Notes: generated by a model not told the origin, from the sequence alone. Shown: positions 48,521 through 59,465, numbered from the stretch's first letter. The stretch: 64,000 bases of DNA from Effrenium voratum (GCA_963377175.1 CAUJNA010001646.1:535650-599649); one strand, 5' to 3'. A program made the numbers and translations.

Positions 48521-48953
48521 TGTATGTATGTATGTATGTATGTATGTTGTATGTATGTATGTATGTATGTATGTATGTATGTATGTATGTATGTATGTAT
48601 GTATGTATGTATGTATGTATGTATGTATGTATGTATGTATGTATGTATGTATGTATGTATGTATGTATGTATGTATGTATGTATGTATGTATGTATGTAT
48701 GTATGTATGTATGTATGTATGTATGTATGTATGTATGTATGTATGTATGTATGTATGTATGTATGTATGTATGTATGTATGTATGTATGTATGTATGTAT
48801 GTATGTATGTATGTATGTATGTATGTATGTATGTATGTATGTATGTATGTATGTATGTATGTATGTATGTATGTATGTATGTATGTATGTATGTATGTAT
48901 GTATGTATGTATGTATGTATGTATGTATGTATGTATGTATGTATGTATGTATG

Positions 48954-48984
<31 letters not shown>

Positions 48985-49043
48985 TGTAATGTATGTATGT
49001 ATGTATGTATGTATGTATGTATGTATGTATGTATGTATGTATG

Positions 49044-49074
<31 letters not shown>

Positions 49075-49214
49075 TGTATGTATGTATGTATGTATGTATG
49101 TATGTATGTATGTATGTATGTATGTATGTATGTATGTATGTATGTATGTATGTATGTATGTATGTACGTAATGTATGTATGTATGTATGTATGTATGTAA
49201 TGTATGTATGTATG

Positions 49215-49245
<31 letters not shown>

Positions 49246-49334
49246 TGTGTAATGTAATGTATGTAATGTATGTATGTATGTATGTATGTAATGTATGTAT
49301 GTATGTATGTATGTAATGTATGTATGTATGTATG

Positions 49335-49365
<31 letters not shown>

Positions 49366-49452
49366 TGTAATGTATGTATGTAATGTATAATGTATGTAAT
49401 GTATGTATGTATGTATGTATGTATGTATGTATGTATGTATGTATGTATGTAT
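46119..49452. repeat. (TGTA)n microsatellite, 3.3 kb
   Basis: Nearly pure tetranucleotide repeat with rare extra A (TGTAATGTA), TGTGTA, TGTTGTA and one TACGTA. A pentanucleotide block (TGTAA)n sits at about 46986-47055. All six frames lack stops within pure repeat (Met-Tyr-Val-Cys or Tyr-Ile-His-Thr cycles), so the giant open frames here are artefacts. Confidence 0.98.
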
Positions 49453-50145
49453 CCTTGCACTTCCCCTTTGCTCCCCAGTATTTCCCGCAAAAAAACACGG
49501 TTTTTCCAGCGTTTTCGCAAAGAGGACGTCCAAAAACATTGAGTTTTTCCAGATTTTCGGCAAAAGGATGCAGGAAGCCCAAGCCAGCAAAAAAGCCGGC
49601 AGGGGGAATCGAGCCTGGGACCCCTGTTTTGCGACACCGGCTCCCCGAAGACTACGTTTAGTGGAACGTCATCAAATTGCCGCGCGGTACGTGGGGGACC
49701 CCCCCCCCCCCCCCCCCCCCCCCCCCAAAACCTACGTAATAGACGTCGGGCGGGGGGGGGTTAGGGGGGGGGGTATCCTCTATCCTCTAGTAAGTATCCG
49801 ACACGCCGAGCAATGTCGGCGGATATATATATATACATATATATATATATACACATGTAGCGCGTTGGATCCCATCACATGCGGTTGGCAGTTCGCGTGC
49901 TATAGCCCTATAAACCTCCAAACCATCGACAAACAGATGCGCCTTTGAGACACAACAGATTCTTCTGGCTGTTCGGACAGCAAGTGTCGGCACATGTGGC
50001 TAACACTGTGCATTCAGAATTCCCCCCCTTGTGGACACGTAGGCTCACATGTTTTTGTTTTTTAGCAAAAAACACAACTAGTTCAATTCAGCCTGGTTTA
50101 GCCTCTTTTTTTGTGTTTTTTTCTTTGTGCGTGTGTTTGTCCCAG
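49453..50145. other. Spacer with C-homopolymer and TA tract
   Basis: Holds a run of about 28 C near 49699, G-runs at 49753 and TA tracts at 49824-49853. No gene is seen. Confidence 0.5.
49699..49726. repeat. Poly-C homopolymer, about 28 bases
   Basis: An uninterrupted C run, followed 25-50 bases later by two G-runs. Confidence 0.9.
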
Positions 50146-50235
50146 GACCGCAACCTAATCGGACAAAGCCTGGATGAGTCAAACAAAGGCCCACAATCGC
50201 AGGCAGTTGATGCATGTTCCCTGCTTGCAACGCTC
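50146..50235 (+). CDS. Possible exon
   Basis: After a T-rich tract and TCCCAG the frame reads DRNLIGQSLDESNKGPQSQA then VDACSLLATLKTLNG. No clear donor. Unidentified. Confidence 0.3.
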
Positions 50236-50310
50236 AAGACCCTCAATGGTTCCACTACCTGGCTTGACAAGGATGATAGAAAGGGCTGTTCAAGGCTTTA
50301 TAGCTATATG

Positions 50311-50400
50311 GGTGTTTCTCAAATTGGGCGACCCCAGGTAGGTGGTTTCCTTTTGGTTTCTCCTTTTCTTCCAATGCCAAAAAGGGGTCCCATTCCTACA
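50311..50400 (+). mobile_element. Family C element
   Basis: GGTGTTTCTCAAATTGGGCG, CCTTTTGGTTTCTCCTTT, AAAAAGGGGTCCCATTCC. Confidence 0.5.
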
Positions 50401-50850
50401 TCCAAATTTCCACCCTTTAGTTCAATCACTTGTTCCAGACCTGTGTGAGGTACCAAGCCATGGATCACAAATCTGATCTACAATCGGGGTGAACAAGCAG
50501 GGGCCTTTCATGTAGGACGTGTAAAAAACTTGTTATACTCAAGATAGCAACGGTTTCATGCTGCTGCTCTTATGTTTGTTTTGAGCTTGGTTCAACTTGA
50601 TTGGACGCATATACCTCGTGCAGAATAACACATGTTTGGTTTTGCCTTATCCACAAGTGGAACAATGGTGCTATTCATTGCTTTCCCCTCTGCACAAGTT
50701 CCAACAAGCTCAGCTGAATCTGGTGGTAAAACAATCTCACCCATGATGCACCTCCTGTGCATGGAAGCTCCTCAGGCTTATGGACTAGCAAGCTGTCTAG
50801 ATTGCGCATCGGATCAGCGGCGGAGCGCTGCTCCGGGGGTGTGCACAAGT

Positions 50851-50957
50851 GAAAGATTCCTAGGACACCTTCCGGACTGTGTGCCTTTTGGGAAGAACAT
50901 TTTAGTGGCAAGTACAAAGGGACTTTGTGTGGCCTATCCACTCAGGAAAGGGGTGGG
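50851..50957 (+). mobile_element. Family E element
   Basis: TTTTGGGAAGAACATTTTAG then TGGCAAGTACAAAGG and GGCCTATCCACTCAGGAAAG. Same internal order as the 33602 and 34958 copies. The left end is decayed. Confidence 0.55.
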
Positions 50958-51057
50958 TACATCATGATGCCTACACCGCAATCCTTCTGACACCAAAGTT
51001 GTACTTCCTGACATCCTGAACTTTCCACTCAAGACCATCCTAGTGTCCAACAACAAG

Positions 51058-51113
51058 TCTGGACCCCTAAAATTCCTTAGGAATTGGTTATTGCATGGCT
51101 TGAGGGTCCAGGT
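51058..51113 (+). mobile_element. Family D element, short
   Basis: TCTGGACCCCTAAAATTCC and GGCTTGAGGGTCCAGG are inverted repeats. Confidence 0.5.
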
Positions 51114-51235
51114 GGACGAGCACACGGCTTGTTAGAAACCTTGAAGAAAGGATACTTTGAATATATATATATATACACATTTTTATACACAATAAATAGA
51201 TATCTGTTACTAACATTTCCGTTTGGCCAATCCAG

Positions 51236-52936
51236 GCAGCGAAATCCACTCAGAGCCCCGACTTTGGAACCTCCGAGGAGCGCCCGCGCCGCCGCTTCTC
51301 GCAGCTTCTGGCGAGCAAGGCAGGGGGTTGTCTTTTGGGACGGTCAGCCAGGAATTTGGGGGCAGGGTCGCGGGGGGTGGGTATAGAAAATTCATACTCT
51401 TTCGTAGACAATGTGGGTGGTTGGGGGGGGGGGTGTAGAATTCTTGGAGTCCTGAATTTGGGGGAATTTGGGGATCGACTTTTGGTTGGACCAGCCAGCC
51501 ATTTTGGGAGCCATGCCCGAGATTCGCTGGTCTGAGTCTCAAATTTGGGAAGCGAGCCAGACGAAAGTCGCGATTCTGAGTAGCCCCCTTTGGCATCTCC
51601 TTTTGGCGGGTTTCTGTTTGGGCCGGCTAAGGGAAACCATGGTTCTCTTATTTGGCGACGAGCAGCCATTTGTGTGAGCAGTGTTTTTGGGCGGGGTAGC
51701 CCTTTCGGCGTTGATTGTTTTGGGACCTTAGGCAACGGGAAGCCAAAGGAAGCCGCGGCCCAGTGATTGCAGGAAAGCACGACAAGAACGGAGACGTCGT
51801 GTTGGTTTCCGTCTGTTCCAGCAAGCCACAGTGCAACACTTTGGTTGGTCGTGCCCCCTAGGTGTGAAGGGAACATGGTGAATCCCAGCTGCTTAGCTAC
51901 TATCAATGGCTTGCCTGGAAGGACTGGTGAGTCCAACCGGTATAATGAAGGTCTTCAATGAAGGCGGTCATGATCCAAGCGATTCGGAGTCATGCGCCAT
52001 GTAAGCAGTTCGGGGGATACCATTTCAGCGATTCAGCGTTTCCACATCTTCGGACAGGCAATATCTCACGCTCATCATCACGTTGTTGCACTCCATGATT
52101 GGGAAGCACATCTGAAAGCCACAGGCTGAACAAAAAGCACTGACTGCGCATGCGTTGGCATCTCTGGCATGCGGCGGCTTCACAGTCGTGGACTGAGTAA
52201 ACACCGAGCGTTGACCTGTTTAACTCATGTCCCTTATCGTGCAGATAGGGAGAGAGCGGGAAAGAGAGAGAAGAGTTACATCAACAAGATAAGCATTTTC
52301 CTGGGGCTGCTATGGGGGCATGAACCAAGAACAAACATGTTTTGCATCTCGTCCCTTTGGCACAGCAACCTTCTGTCCAACATGGCATTCTGAAGTCTTT
52401 GATTATGTTTCTCGGGTAGATGAATCCGATTGAAACCGGGAAAAACAACAGCGCATGCAAATTGCTTGTATTCTCACATTTGGAGTGGAAGAGTTCGGCT
52501 GTACGAGAAGATTTGGGATGACAATGAAGCCAAGGCTGCCCCCAAGCGCTTTCCGAAGCATCTGCGTTTCGGATGGGTGTTGGCTGTTGAGTTGGCCAGC
52601 GTTTTCGTTGGGTTGTTAGGGCTGTTCGAGAATGCATTGTTCTGGAATGAAGCTTTAACTTAACATAGGATGTATACTCGTCGGACTTTCGGCAAGTACC
52701 CAAAGTGTTAAGCTTTTCTGGCCAGCCACTTTGTTAGTAACTTGCAATAGGAGACACCAGCACATATTTTGGGGAAGGAATCCACGGTCTCTTCCTTTCT
52801 CCATGCCCTTCGCCTCAACGAACCCCTCTCCGAGTCCGCGGCCCGCGGCCAGGCCGAGGTCACGGAGGGCTCCACCAGCGAAGGCGAGAGCCGGGACTCC
52901 GAGCCGGCGGAAGGCGCGGGAGTTCGAGCCGAGTGA
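51236..52936 (+). CDS. Unidentified gene, three exons visible
   Basis: Exon 51236-51319 (acceptor AATCCAG, GC donor AAG/GCAGGG, phase 0-0) reads AAKSTQSPDFGTSEERPRRR then FSQLLASK. Exon 52492 to about 52557 reads VRLYEKIWDDNEAKAAPKRF. Terminal exon from about 52835 to TGA 52934 reads SAARGQAEVTEGSTSEGESR then DSEPAEGAGVRAE, a Ser/Glu-rich acidic tail likely to be disordered. Order and style suggest one gene, but the joins were not proven. No family recognised. Confidence 0.45.
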
Positions 52937-52952
52937 TGGGTGGCGGTGTCCA

Positions 52953-53051
52953 CCTGTCTCCATGACCCCTAGAAAACTGGTCATGAGTCATGACCGTTTA
53001 TCAAATTTTATGTAGTGACCCCATTTTTAACGGGTCATGGAGACTCTAGGT
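52953..53051. mobile_element. Family A element, starts after a stop codon
   Basis: CCTGTCTCCATGACCCC and CGGGTCATGGAGACTCTAGG are inverted repeats. Inside, TCATGAGTCATGA is a second palindrome. It begins 17 bases after the TGA at 52934. Confidence 0.7.
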
Positions 53052-53725
53052 AGGTGTCAAATGGTTCCCGAACTGGTTGCCCACTCTAAACTGTTGGAAT
53101 CTTTGTTGCAAGAATCTTACTCTTGAGGGTTTAAAAAGTATAAAGACAACATGGCCTTGGGGGCAGAAGCTGAGATTGTCTAGATGAATTGTGTGTGTGT
53201 GTGTGTCAGAGTTGGGGACCCGCAAAAGCAAAAGGTGGGTTTGCTTGTGTTTCCCCTGAGACTAAATTTGGCATACCCACCTAAGCGGCTTTCAAGCAGC
53301 TCGGCCAGCGGGCAGCTGAAAAAAGTGACCAGTGTTGTGTTGCAGAAGTGGTGAAATCGCCGCGGAAATCCCAAAAAGACGAGGCGGGTGTTTGTTCAAT
53401 TGGTGTCGCCCATGAAAAGGGAAGGGCAACCACAAAAAGAGATTCCCATAATAAAGGATGTATTGCGGGTTGCTTGTTGACACGATTGTTGACATGGTTT
53501 CGAGTTGTCAATTTTCCAGCCTTTCAAATTTGTTATGAATCTGCAGTTCAACTGTTGACATGTGTTCGTCGTTTTCCTAGACATTTTGAGACACGCACAC
53601 ACACCCTGCCCTTTCAGAATGGACAGCGGGTCAAAGCCTTCACATGTTTCGTCTGTGGACTCCACGTGGTAACCCTGGCACCTCGCGGTTCCGGGGCTCG
53701 CAAGCCCCAAACATCCGCAGAGGAG

Positions 53726-53925
53726 ATACTGTGGATGGACCAAATCCGTTTCGCACCACGAAGTGAAACCATGGTTGAGACCATAACGTCTGTTGGTATT
53801 TACAGGGAAATCATCATTCCAGGGTGATATTTACAGGGAAAACATCAGAAACCAGGTCTGGTATGTACAGGGCAATCGACTCATAGGGTGTCTTAGGTGG
53901 TGCGATTTCTGGATGTTGTCCACGG
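53726..53925 (+). mobile_element. Family B element with internal triplication
   Basis: ATACTGTGGATGGACCAAAT start, then TATTTACAGGGAAATCATCA and two further variants (ATATTTACAGGGAAAACATC, TATGTACAGGGCAATC), then TTAGGTGGTGCG and TTGTCCACGG. Confidence 0.65.
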
Positions 53926-54146
53926 AAACGCAGCTTCGGAGGCTGCAAGGAGAGCTTCGAGGAAGTCAAGGGCCCAAGCGCGGAGGAGAAGGACGGAAGG
54001 TTTGGGACAAATCCATCGAGGATTTGAATAGATATGTGTATAAATAAATTCACCGAAGGACTTCTCCATCCCGAGGATGGAATATAGACATATATATATA
54101 TATGTATATACACAAATACATACATTTCTTTAGATGGAATAGATAT

Positions 54147-54241
54147 ACCTGGAGTCTCCATGACACCTAGAAAAAGGGGGTCGATGACCCCATTATTTTG
54201 GGTAACGGCCCCATTTTTCAAGGGTCATGGGGACTCCAGGT
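54147..54241. mobile_element. Family A element, complete
   Basis: ACCTGGAGTCTCCATGACAC and GGGTCATGGGGACTCCAGGT. Flanks share a TATAC-like sequence, a possible target-site copy. Confidence 0.7.
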
Positions 54242-55317
54242 GTATACAACACTTGCCACGGGAAGTCGTCCAGAATCCAAGACCCTTCCCCCTAGCTTCC
54301 TAAAAGACCATATGGGGCCCTGGGAGGACAGGAAAGGAAGGGGGGGGCTCCAACCTTTGAGCAAAAAACGGAGCCGATGACATTACTTTGGAGCCGAGGG
54401 ACCTGGAGACGGTCACAGCGGCTTCACACCCCAATGATTCGGAGACCCTAGGCCCTACATACCACTTCTGCATACCTGGGCAAATGAACAAAACAGGACT
54501 GCTGATGTTCATACCCCTCTCCCCAAAAAGGGGTATATGCTGCTTATAAAGTGGGTTAACCAGGGAAGCCAAGTGGAATGAACAAGGGGTATGTACTTCC
54601 ACCCTTAGACCCTGGCAACTATCAGCCCGAATTCTAGGCCGCCCATGGAAGCAACATCAAGCAAGTAGAGTCCTTTTCCTTTTGGAGGACAACAAGGTTT
54701 GCTTTAACCAAATGTTAGCCAGGGTTCTCCTGCCCTGGAAAGGCGGTGTTGTGTTGTTTGCAGGGGTTCGCTTGGGGGAACCCCTTATTTTGATTTAGGG
54801 CAGAGGGACGTACTCATAACATGTTGCATCTAGAGTACTGCCCTAACTGTGTATTTCTTCACAGGTATACATCTGTATATATAGCACAACCTTCATCTAC
54901 TTCACGTGTTTCTCGGAGACGCTCGAATTTGTGCATGTTTGTTTTATCTTGAAGACTGGCGCAAAAGGCCAGTGGTGTGTTTGCTGGTTCCTTTTGGCTT
55001 GCCATCGAACAGTATGCATAGTATGGTCAACAAATAAATCAATATGAATCTTATGACAGCCCCTGTGTTAGTAAGGGTTGGCCGGCTTTACATGCGCCCT
55101 ATGGTGTTTTGATCAAGCAACACCTGTTTTGACTCCCATTTGCCCTTGCTCTTGCAACGATATGACAATGCCACGGTTTGCCAATTTTGCAGCTGCATTG
55201 GGGGCTTGTCAGAGTAGATACCTTCAAGGGACTTCGAACCCTTCTAAAGCTCTGCATGTTTGGTCACCACTTTTTGAACCTCCTACTCGTTTAAGAAACT
55301 GATTGTTTGTACATTGC

Positions 55318-55416
55318 ATACTGTGGATTCGAAACCATTTTGTCAGTTGGCATTTGCACGGGAAACATTATTCCATGATTTCTTAGGGGTGCGAGATGGA
55401 TTTCGTCCATGCACTG
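55318..55416 (+). mobile_element. Family B element, internally deleted
   Basis: ATACTGTGGATTCGAAACC then TTTCTTAGGGGTGCGAGATG and GATTTCGTCCATGCA. The CACCACTT block is missing. Confidence 0.6.
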
Positions 55417-55564
55417 CATGTTAAATATGTGATATATATATATATAATATCATATCATATGATACATGTATATATATATATATACAAAGGTAGATAATAT
55501 ATGCAGTTGGCACAGGGCCAACACCAAAACGTCGGTCCTTGGGTGGCCGTTGGGCATCGCGCAG

Positions 55565-55630
55565 GAAGCCTTTCGCCTCTACGAGCAGAAGTTTGCAGAG
55601 GACCGGGACGGATGCTACCGAGGCGCGGGC
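55565..55630 (+). CDS. Exon candidate, unidentified
   Basis: After GCGCAG the frame reads EAFRLYEQKFAEDRDGCYRG. A second frame downstream (DATEARATPDRRERDPQNAT) is also coding-like, so the end is unclear. Confidence 0.4.
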
Positions 55631-56922
55631 AACCCCCGACCGTCGGGAGCGCGACCCACAGAATGCCACCGGCGTCTCAGAAGGAGTCCGGTTTTGATCA
55701 CACTACTCAGGGCAGGTATACAAAGGACAAGCAGACAAACGTAGAACACACACACACGGACAGAGAGAAAAAATGCAGACACAGAGGTATGCAACCACAT
55801 GGGACAGCAGGCACAGACACACGGAATGATGGATGATGTTCACCCAAGTTCAGTTTGTTGGCGCTGCCAGTTTGTGTCCAGAACTGCTGGTATCAGTTCA
55901 GAGTTATTTGAGCGTGGTCATTTTTTTTTATATGCAGAGTGTATAAGGGTTCTGTATTGATCGGCAATGTTCCAGTTTGTACTGTCACTGTCAACTAGCA
56001 TTGGGAAGTTGATCCGAACTGGCTAGTAATGTTGACCGCATATTAATCAACCCCAGTTTATTCATAGGGGGGTGTTCCCTCCAAAACCTCCAAAAGTGAT
56101 GATTCCCCACTAAACCCAGGGACACCCCCCTGTTAACAAACTGAGCTGATCAATATGGGATTCATATTACTATTGAGCATCTTTGTTTTGCTTTTACGAC
56201 CGGGGCAGTGAAGGGACCTTAACTCTTTCTCAATTGAGTGCTGTTCAGCAACTCACTGGAGTATACCCCGCATGGCTGGGAACAAATCTTGCTGTGGATA
56301 TACAAAGTTTACGTCAGGCTCCACTTGCATAGCACAAGCCACCCACCAACTTCAGGGATTTTGTCCATGCACAGAAAACAGCAGTGTGCTGTTAAGCCTG
56401 CCTTTAGAAAGAAAAAAACAAATCTGTAGCATTGGCCGTCGCCAGTGTCACCTTTTGTTCAAACGCTCTTGATCTTATGGAGGTAACTGGGTTCCCTTTG
56501 GCGAATCAGTGACCCCTTCGGCGAGGCAAACGTAAAGGAAACGTCACATCCCTGTCGTCCATGTTGAAGAAAGTGGCGAGCGATTGATGTTCTTGCTGGT
56601 TCCCAATACAGGGAACAGCACCACAGGGAACAGCACCTAGGAAGAATCTCCGTATACAGGAAATTATTAGGGATTATTTCATTCCCTGCTGAGCGCCAGC
56701 AAGTCGATCATTGCACTTTGCTCATGCTTCCAAACAGCGGGAATCATCTATATCTGTTGGTCAATAGTGAGGAGCACATCTTCGTGGAACCCCAAAAACA
56801 TGCATTTCTTATGTGTGAGGGGGGGGTCGCGATTTCTTCTCAATGTCCCTTTTTGGAAAGAGCAAAAGTGGCGGACATCAGATGCGAGCTCCGAACGGGA
56901 GACCCAGCCCGCCTTCGCCGCC
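55631..56922. other. Intergenic spacer
   Basis: Lies upstream of the ubiquitin-like gene. Holds a family F element at 56041. No gene is seen. Confidence 0.45.
56041..56156. mobile_element. Family F element
   Basis: ATTAATCAACCCCAGTTTAT at the left and GAGCTGATCAATATGGG at the right are partly inverted repeats. Interior CACTAAACCCAGGGACACCC is shared with 59466. Confidence 0.5.
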
Positions 56923-59240
56923 ATGGCCAGCCGATCGCGCTCAAGGAGTCGCAGCCGCGAAGTGGCGGTCGAGGTCACTCGGGTCTCCTGGGCCACCGGC
57001 GACCATTTGGGTGCGTCGGTTCTTCTTGGGGACCCCCTATGGTGGACTTCCTGATGGTTTCCTTCAACTCCAAAACCAACCAACCAAGGGGTAGCCTCCA
57101 AAAACGAAAAACCAAAGGGTAGCCTCCAAAAAAGAGTTATGCTTTCACATCCAGAGGTGCGTTTGCCCAGCGGCCGCAGCGCCTCTCTGCGTCTCAGCTG
57201 CGACGCCACGGTGCGGGAGCTGAAGTTGGAGGCCCAGCGGAGGCTGAAGCGCCGCTTCCTGAAGCTCACCGCGCCTCGGACGCTCGGACGGGCGGGGCCT
57301 TGTCGACCCGTCTGCGCCGGTTGGGTCTCAGGGTCCAAGGGTTGTAAGGGCGGAAGGGGAAGGGAACCGGGGGGGGGGGGCTAGATTCCATCCTTTCCAA
57401 TTGGGTTGGTTTGGCCGATTTTTACTGGTTCAAAGGGAAAGCCAGGAAACAAGCAAGCCACTTGTGCCCACAAGTTGCTCCGAACGGAAATGGTGATGGT
57501 GTAAAATGCTTCAAATTCTAGGCTTGCAGTTGAACAATGCCACGTATATAACATCAGGGGTGCTAAAGCAGAGGTCGGTTTCCTGGCGGCTTCGCTCTTA
57601 AACCATCGACAAAGGCCAGGACTTCCTACTGTCAAATCGCTCCTACTCCCCAAACACACCGATCAACTTTGGCCTGGGGGTGTGTTTGGGGACCTAGTCC
57701 CCCACAGGGTGGGTCTTCTTCAAAAAGCCGGGACATTCTACAGGAAGTTATCAACAACCAAAGCATATACAAATCGGCGAGTCTCCTCGACTTGCTCGGC
57801 TTCTGGCAGGGGCAGGGTATTTGTTAAGTGGTCAGTAAGCATGGTTATGACCCACCACTGGAGTGCTGAGTGCTGAGACCTCCGCTCCTGCGGTTTTTTG
57901 TCTTATTTTGGAGGGGGACTGTAAGATCAAAGACCAGAAAAGGGGGGCCATGTGTGTTGCATGGCTGGACTGGACGTTTGGCCTGTCGGTTGCTTGGAGT
58001 TTTGGGCGGATATATGTGGATGTATGTTTGGATATGTTGTCGAGTGCTAACTTTCAATATTAAACGTTCTTATCGAGGAGGGTTGTATTTGAGGTTTCTC
58101 CTTGAGAACTCTTGTGAATGCATGTTAACATCATGATCTAAGGGGAACAGAAAGCGGGGTGCATTTAAGGCTTCTCCTTGGGCACTCCAGTCAATTTATG
58201 TTAAGCTCAGGACCTAAGGGGGACATGTTCCACAGGTTGTATTGTCCAGGGATTCTCGGAAGCTCGGTGTTACCTTTCAGTGATCAGGAGCTTTTGGAAA
58301 TAGGGCTCATTGGCACCTTCGAAATTTGCATCGCCTGCAATTTTGGCAATGTCCTTAAATGTTTTGATGCAACCCTATAGTTCCTCGATTCACGGCGGGG
58401 TTGTATTTAAGGACCTCCCCCCTGCCCCAAATCCCGCTCCCGACCTCCCCTTCGACCGCCCATTTCCCCGCCCACCCTTTTGATCCCGACCCCAAAATCC
58501 TGTTTTGATTATTTTGGCAGTGATTTGCTTTCAACTATTTGTAGCCCCTTCAAAGGGCCCTCTTTGACTTGGTGGTTCTAGGGACCTTGCTGTGGCCTCT
58601 CGGCTCAAAACCATTGGGCAGCTTATTTTCTCATTCCCCAAAATTCAACGAATTGGTACTGCCCTTGTTCCATCCATCCCTTGTAGTGTTCATTTCATGG
58701 GATCTGTGGTTGATCTGCAAGTTGCTTGACTCACTCCCCGAGTTCCTGGACTTTAAACTTGGCAAAGAAACAGTTTGCCTGGACCCTCAAACTACCCTAA
58801 ACAATGGGATTTCACCAACCATCATGTTGAATTGCTCTAATTCACCTATTTGTAAGCTCCTAGATAGCCAAGTTGCTACTTTTTTCAGTCACTGTTGCTG
58901 TTTTTGTTTGGGATAAAGTGCATGAGTAAAAAACAAAACAAAAACAAAACAAAAAACACAACTGGCGATCCAGGCCAAATCAATCTGGAGTCTCCATGGC
59001 CCGTCAAAAATGGGTCAATGACCCCATTATTTTGGGTAATGCCTTCATTTTTCAGGGGTCATGGAGACTCCAGGAACCCATTCTTAAGCTGGAATGCTTC
59101 AGGCTCGGACGTTTTGGCCACCGGTCGAGGCGCAGGGCCGGTGCCTGGACCTGGCCGCCCCGCTGCGCGCGGCGGGCGTGGACGGTGACCTCGTGGAGGC
59201 CGTGGCGCAGCGCCCCGAGATCGCGGCCACGAACTTCGCG
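56923..59240 (+). CDS. Ubiquitin-like leader of an RCC1/HERC-like protein
   Basis: Exon 1 (56923-56973) reads MASRSRSRSRSREVAVE, 17 codons, donor GTCACT. Exon 2 (57157-57270, acceptor CCAGAG) reads VRLPSGRSASLRLSCDATVR then ELKLEAQRRLKRRFLKLT. Exon 3 (59130 to about 59240, acceptor GTCGAG) reads AQGRCLDLAAPLRAAGVDGD then LVEAVAQRPEIAATNFA. All three join in phase 0 and give a ubiquitin-like fold pattern (beta strand, TVRELK helix, LKLT strand, G..LDL, GVDGD). Intron 2 would start GC and end AG. In dinoflagellates such leaders often precede RCC1-type repeats (AAT..FALW..G), and IAATNFA fits the join, but no RCC1 repeat is visible here, so the rest lies in unread exons or is lost. Intron 1 (183 bases) is mostly a family C element. 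Confidence 0.65.
57012..57136 (+). mobile_element. Family C element filling an intron
   Basis: GGTTCTTCTTGGGGACCCCC, TGGTTTCCTTCAACTCC, GGGGTAGCCTCCAAAAACG with the right end duplicated (AAAGGGTAGCCTCCAAAAAA). It covers 125 of the 183 bases of intron 1 of the ubiquitin-like gene. Confidence 0.6.
58079..58232 (+). repeat. Diverged tandem duplication, about 77-base period
   Basis: GGGTTGTATTTGAGGTTTCTCC and GGGGTGCATTTAAGGCTTCT begin the two units. Both continue CTTG, ATGTTAA and CTAAGGGG. A third start (GGGGTTGTATTTAAGG) is at 58397. Confidence 0.8.
58727..58830 (+). mobile_element. Family E left end joined to family D left end
   Basis: TTGACTCACTCCCCGAGTTC (family E) is followed at 58777 by GCCTGGACCCTCAAACTACC (family D). 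Both are partial, in intron 2 of the ubiquitin-like gene. Confidence 0.5.
58984..59075. mobile_element. Family A element, complete, upstream of an acceptor
   Basis: TCTGGAGTCTCCATGGCCC and GGGTCATGGAGACTCCAGG are inverted repeats. Middle ATTATTTTGGGTAATG. It ends 55 bases before exon 3 of the ubiquitin-like gene. Confidence 0.75.
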
Positions 59241-59465
59241 GCCCGACGCAGCGAGAGTCGCCGCGCCGCGTCGCGCGCGCAGCGGCGGTGAGCAAAGGAA
59301 GGAACCGGGGGCCGTGGCTTTTGGGTTTGGAAGCCCCGGAGCTTAGCTTTTTTGGTAGGGGGTAACTTTTTGGTTGGAAGTTTTTCGGAAGACCCAGAGA
59401 AACCAGGGATTCGGCTGCGAACCGCCAATCAGAGGGAAGCGTTGGGCTGATGAATGTTTACCCCA

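Larger units (their letters stand above)
52937..55564. other. Spacer rich in short elements
   Basis: Holds family A copies (52953, 54147), family B copies (53726, 55318) and TA tracts (54090, 55430). No exon is supported. Confidence 0.5.

Noticed and set aside
45869..49637. Open frames of more than 1200 residues on the - strand and about 350 on the +
   Set aside because: They are translations of the TGTA repeat (Tyr-Ile-His-Thr or Met-Tyr-Val-Cys cycles), which has no stop in any frame.
56290..56385. Eighth family B copy
   Set aside because: Only CTGTGGAT and TTTTGTCCATGCACAG match. Too diverged to call.
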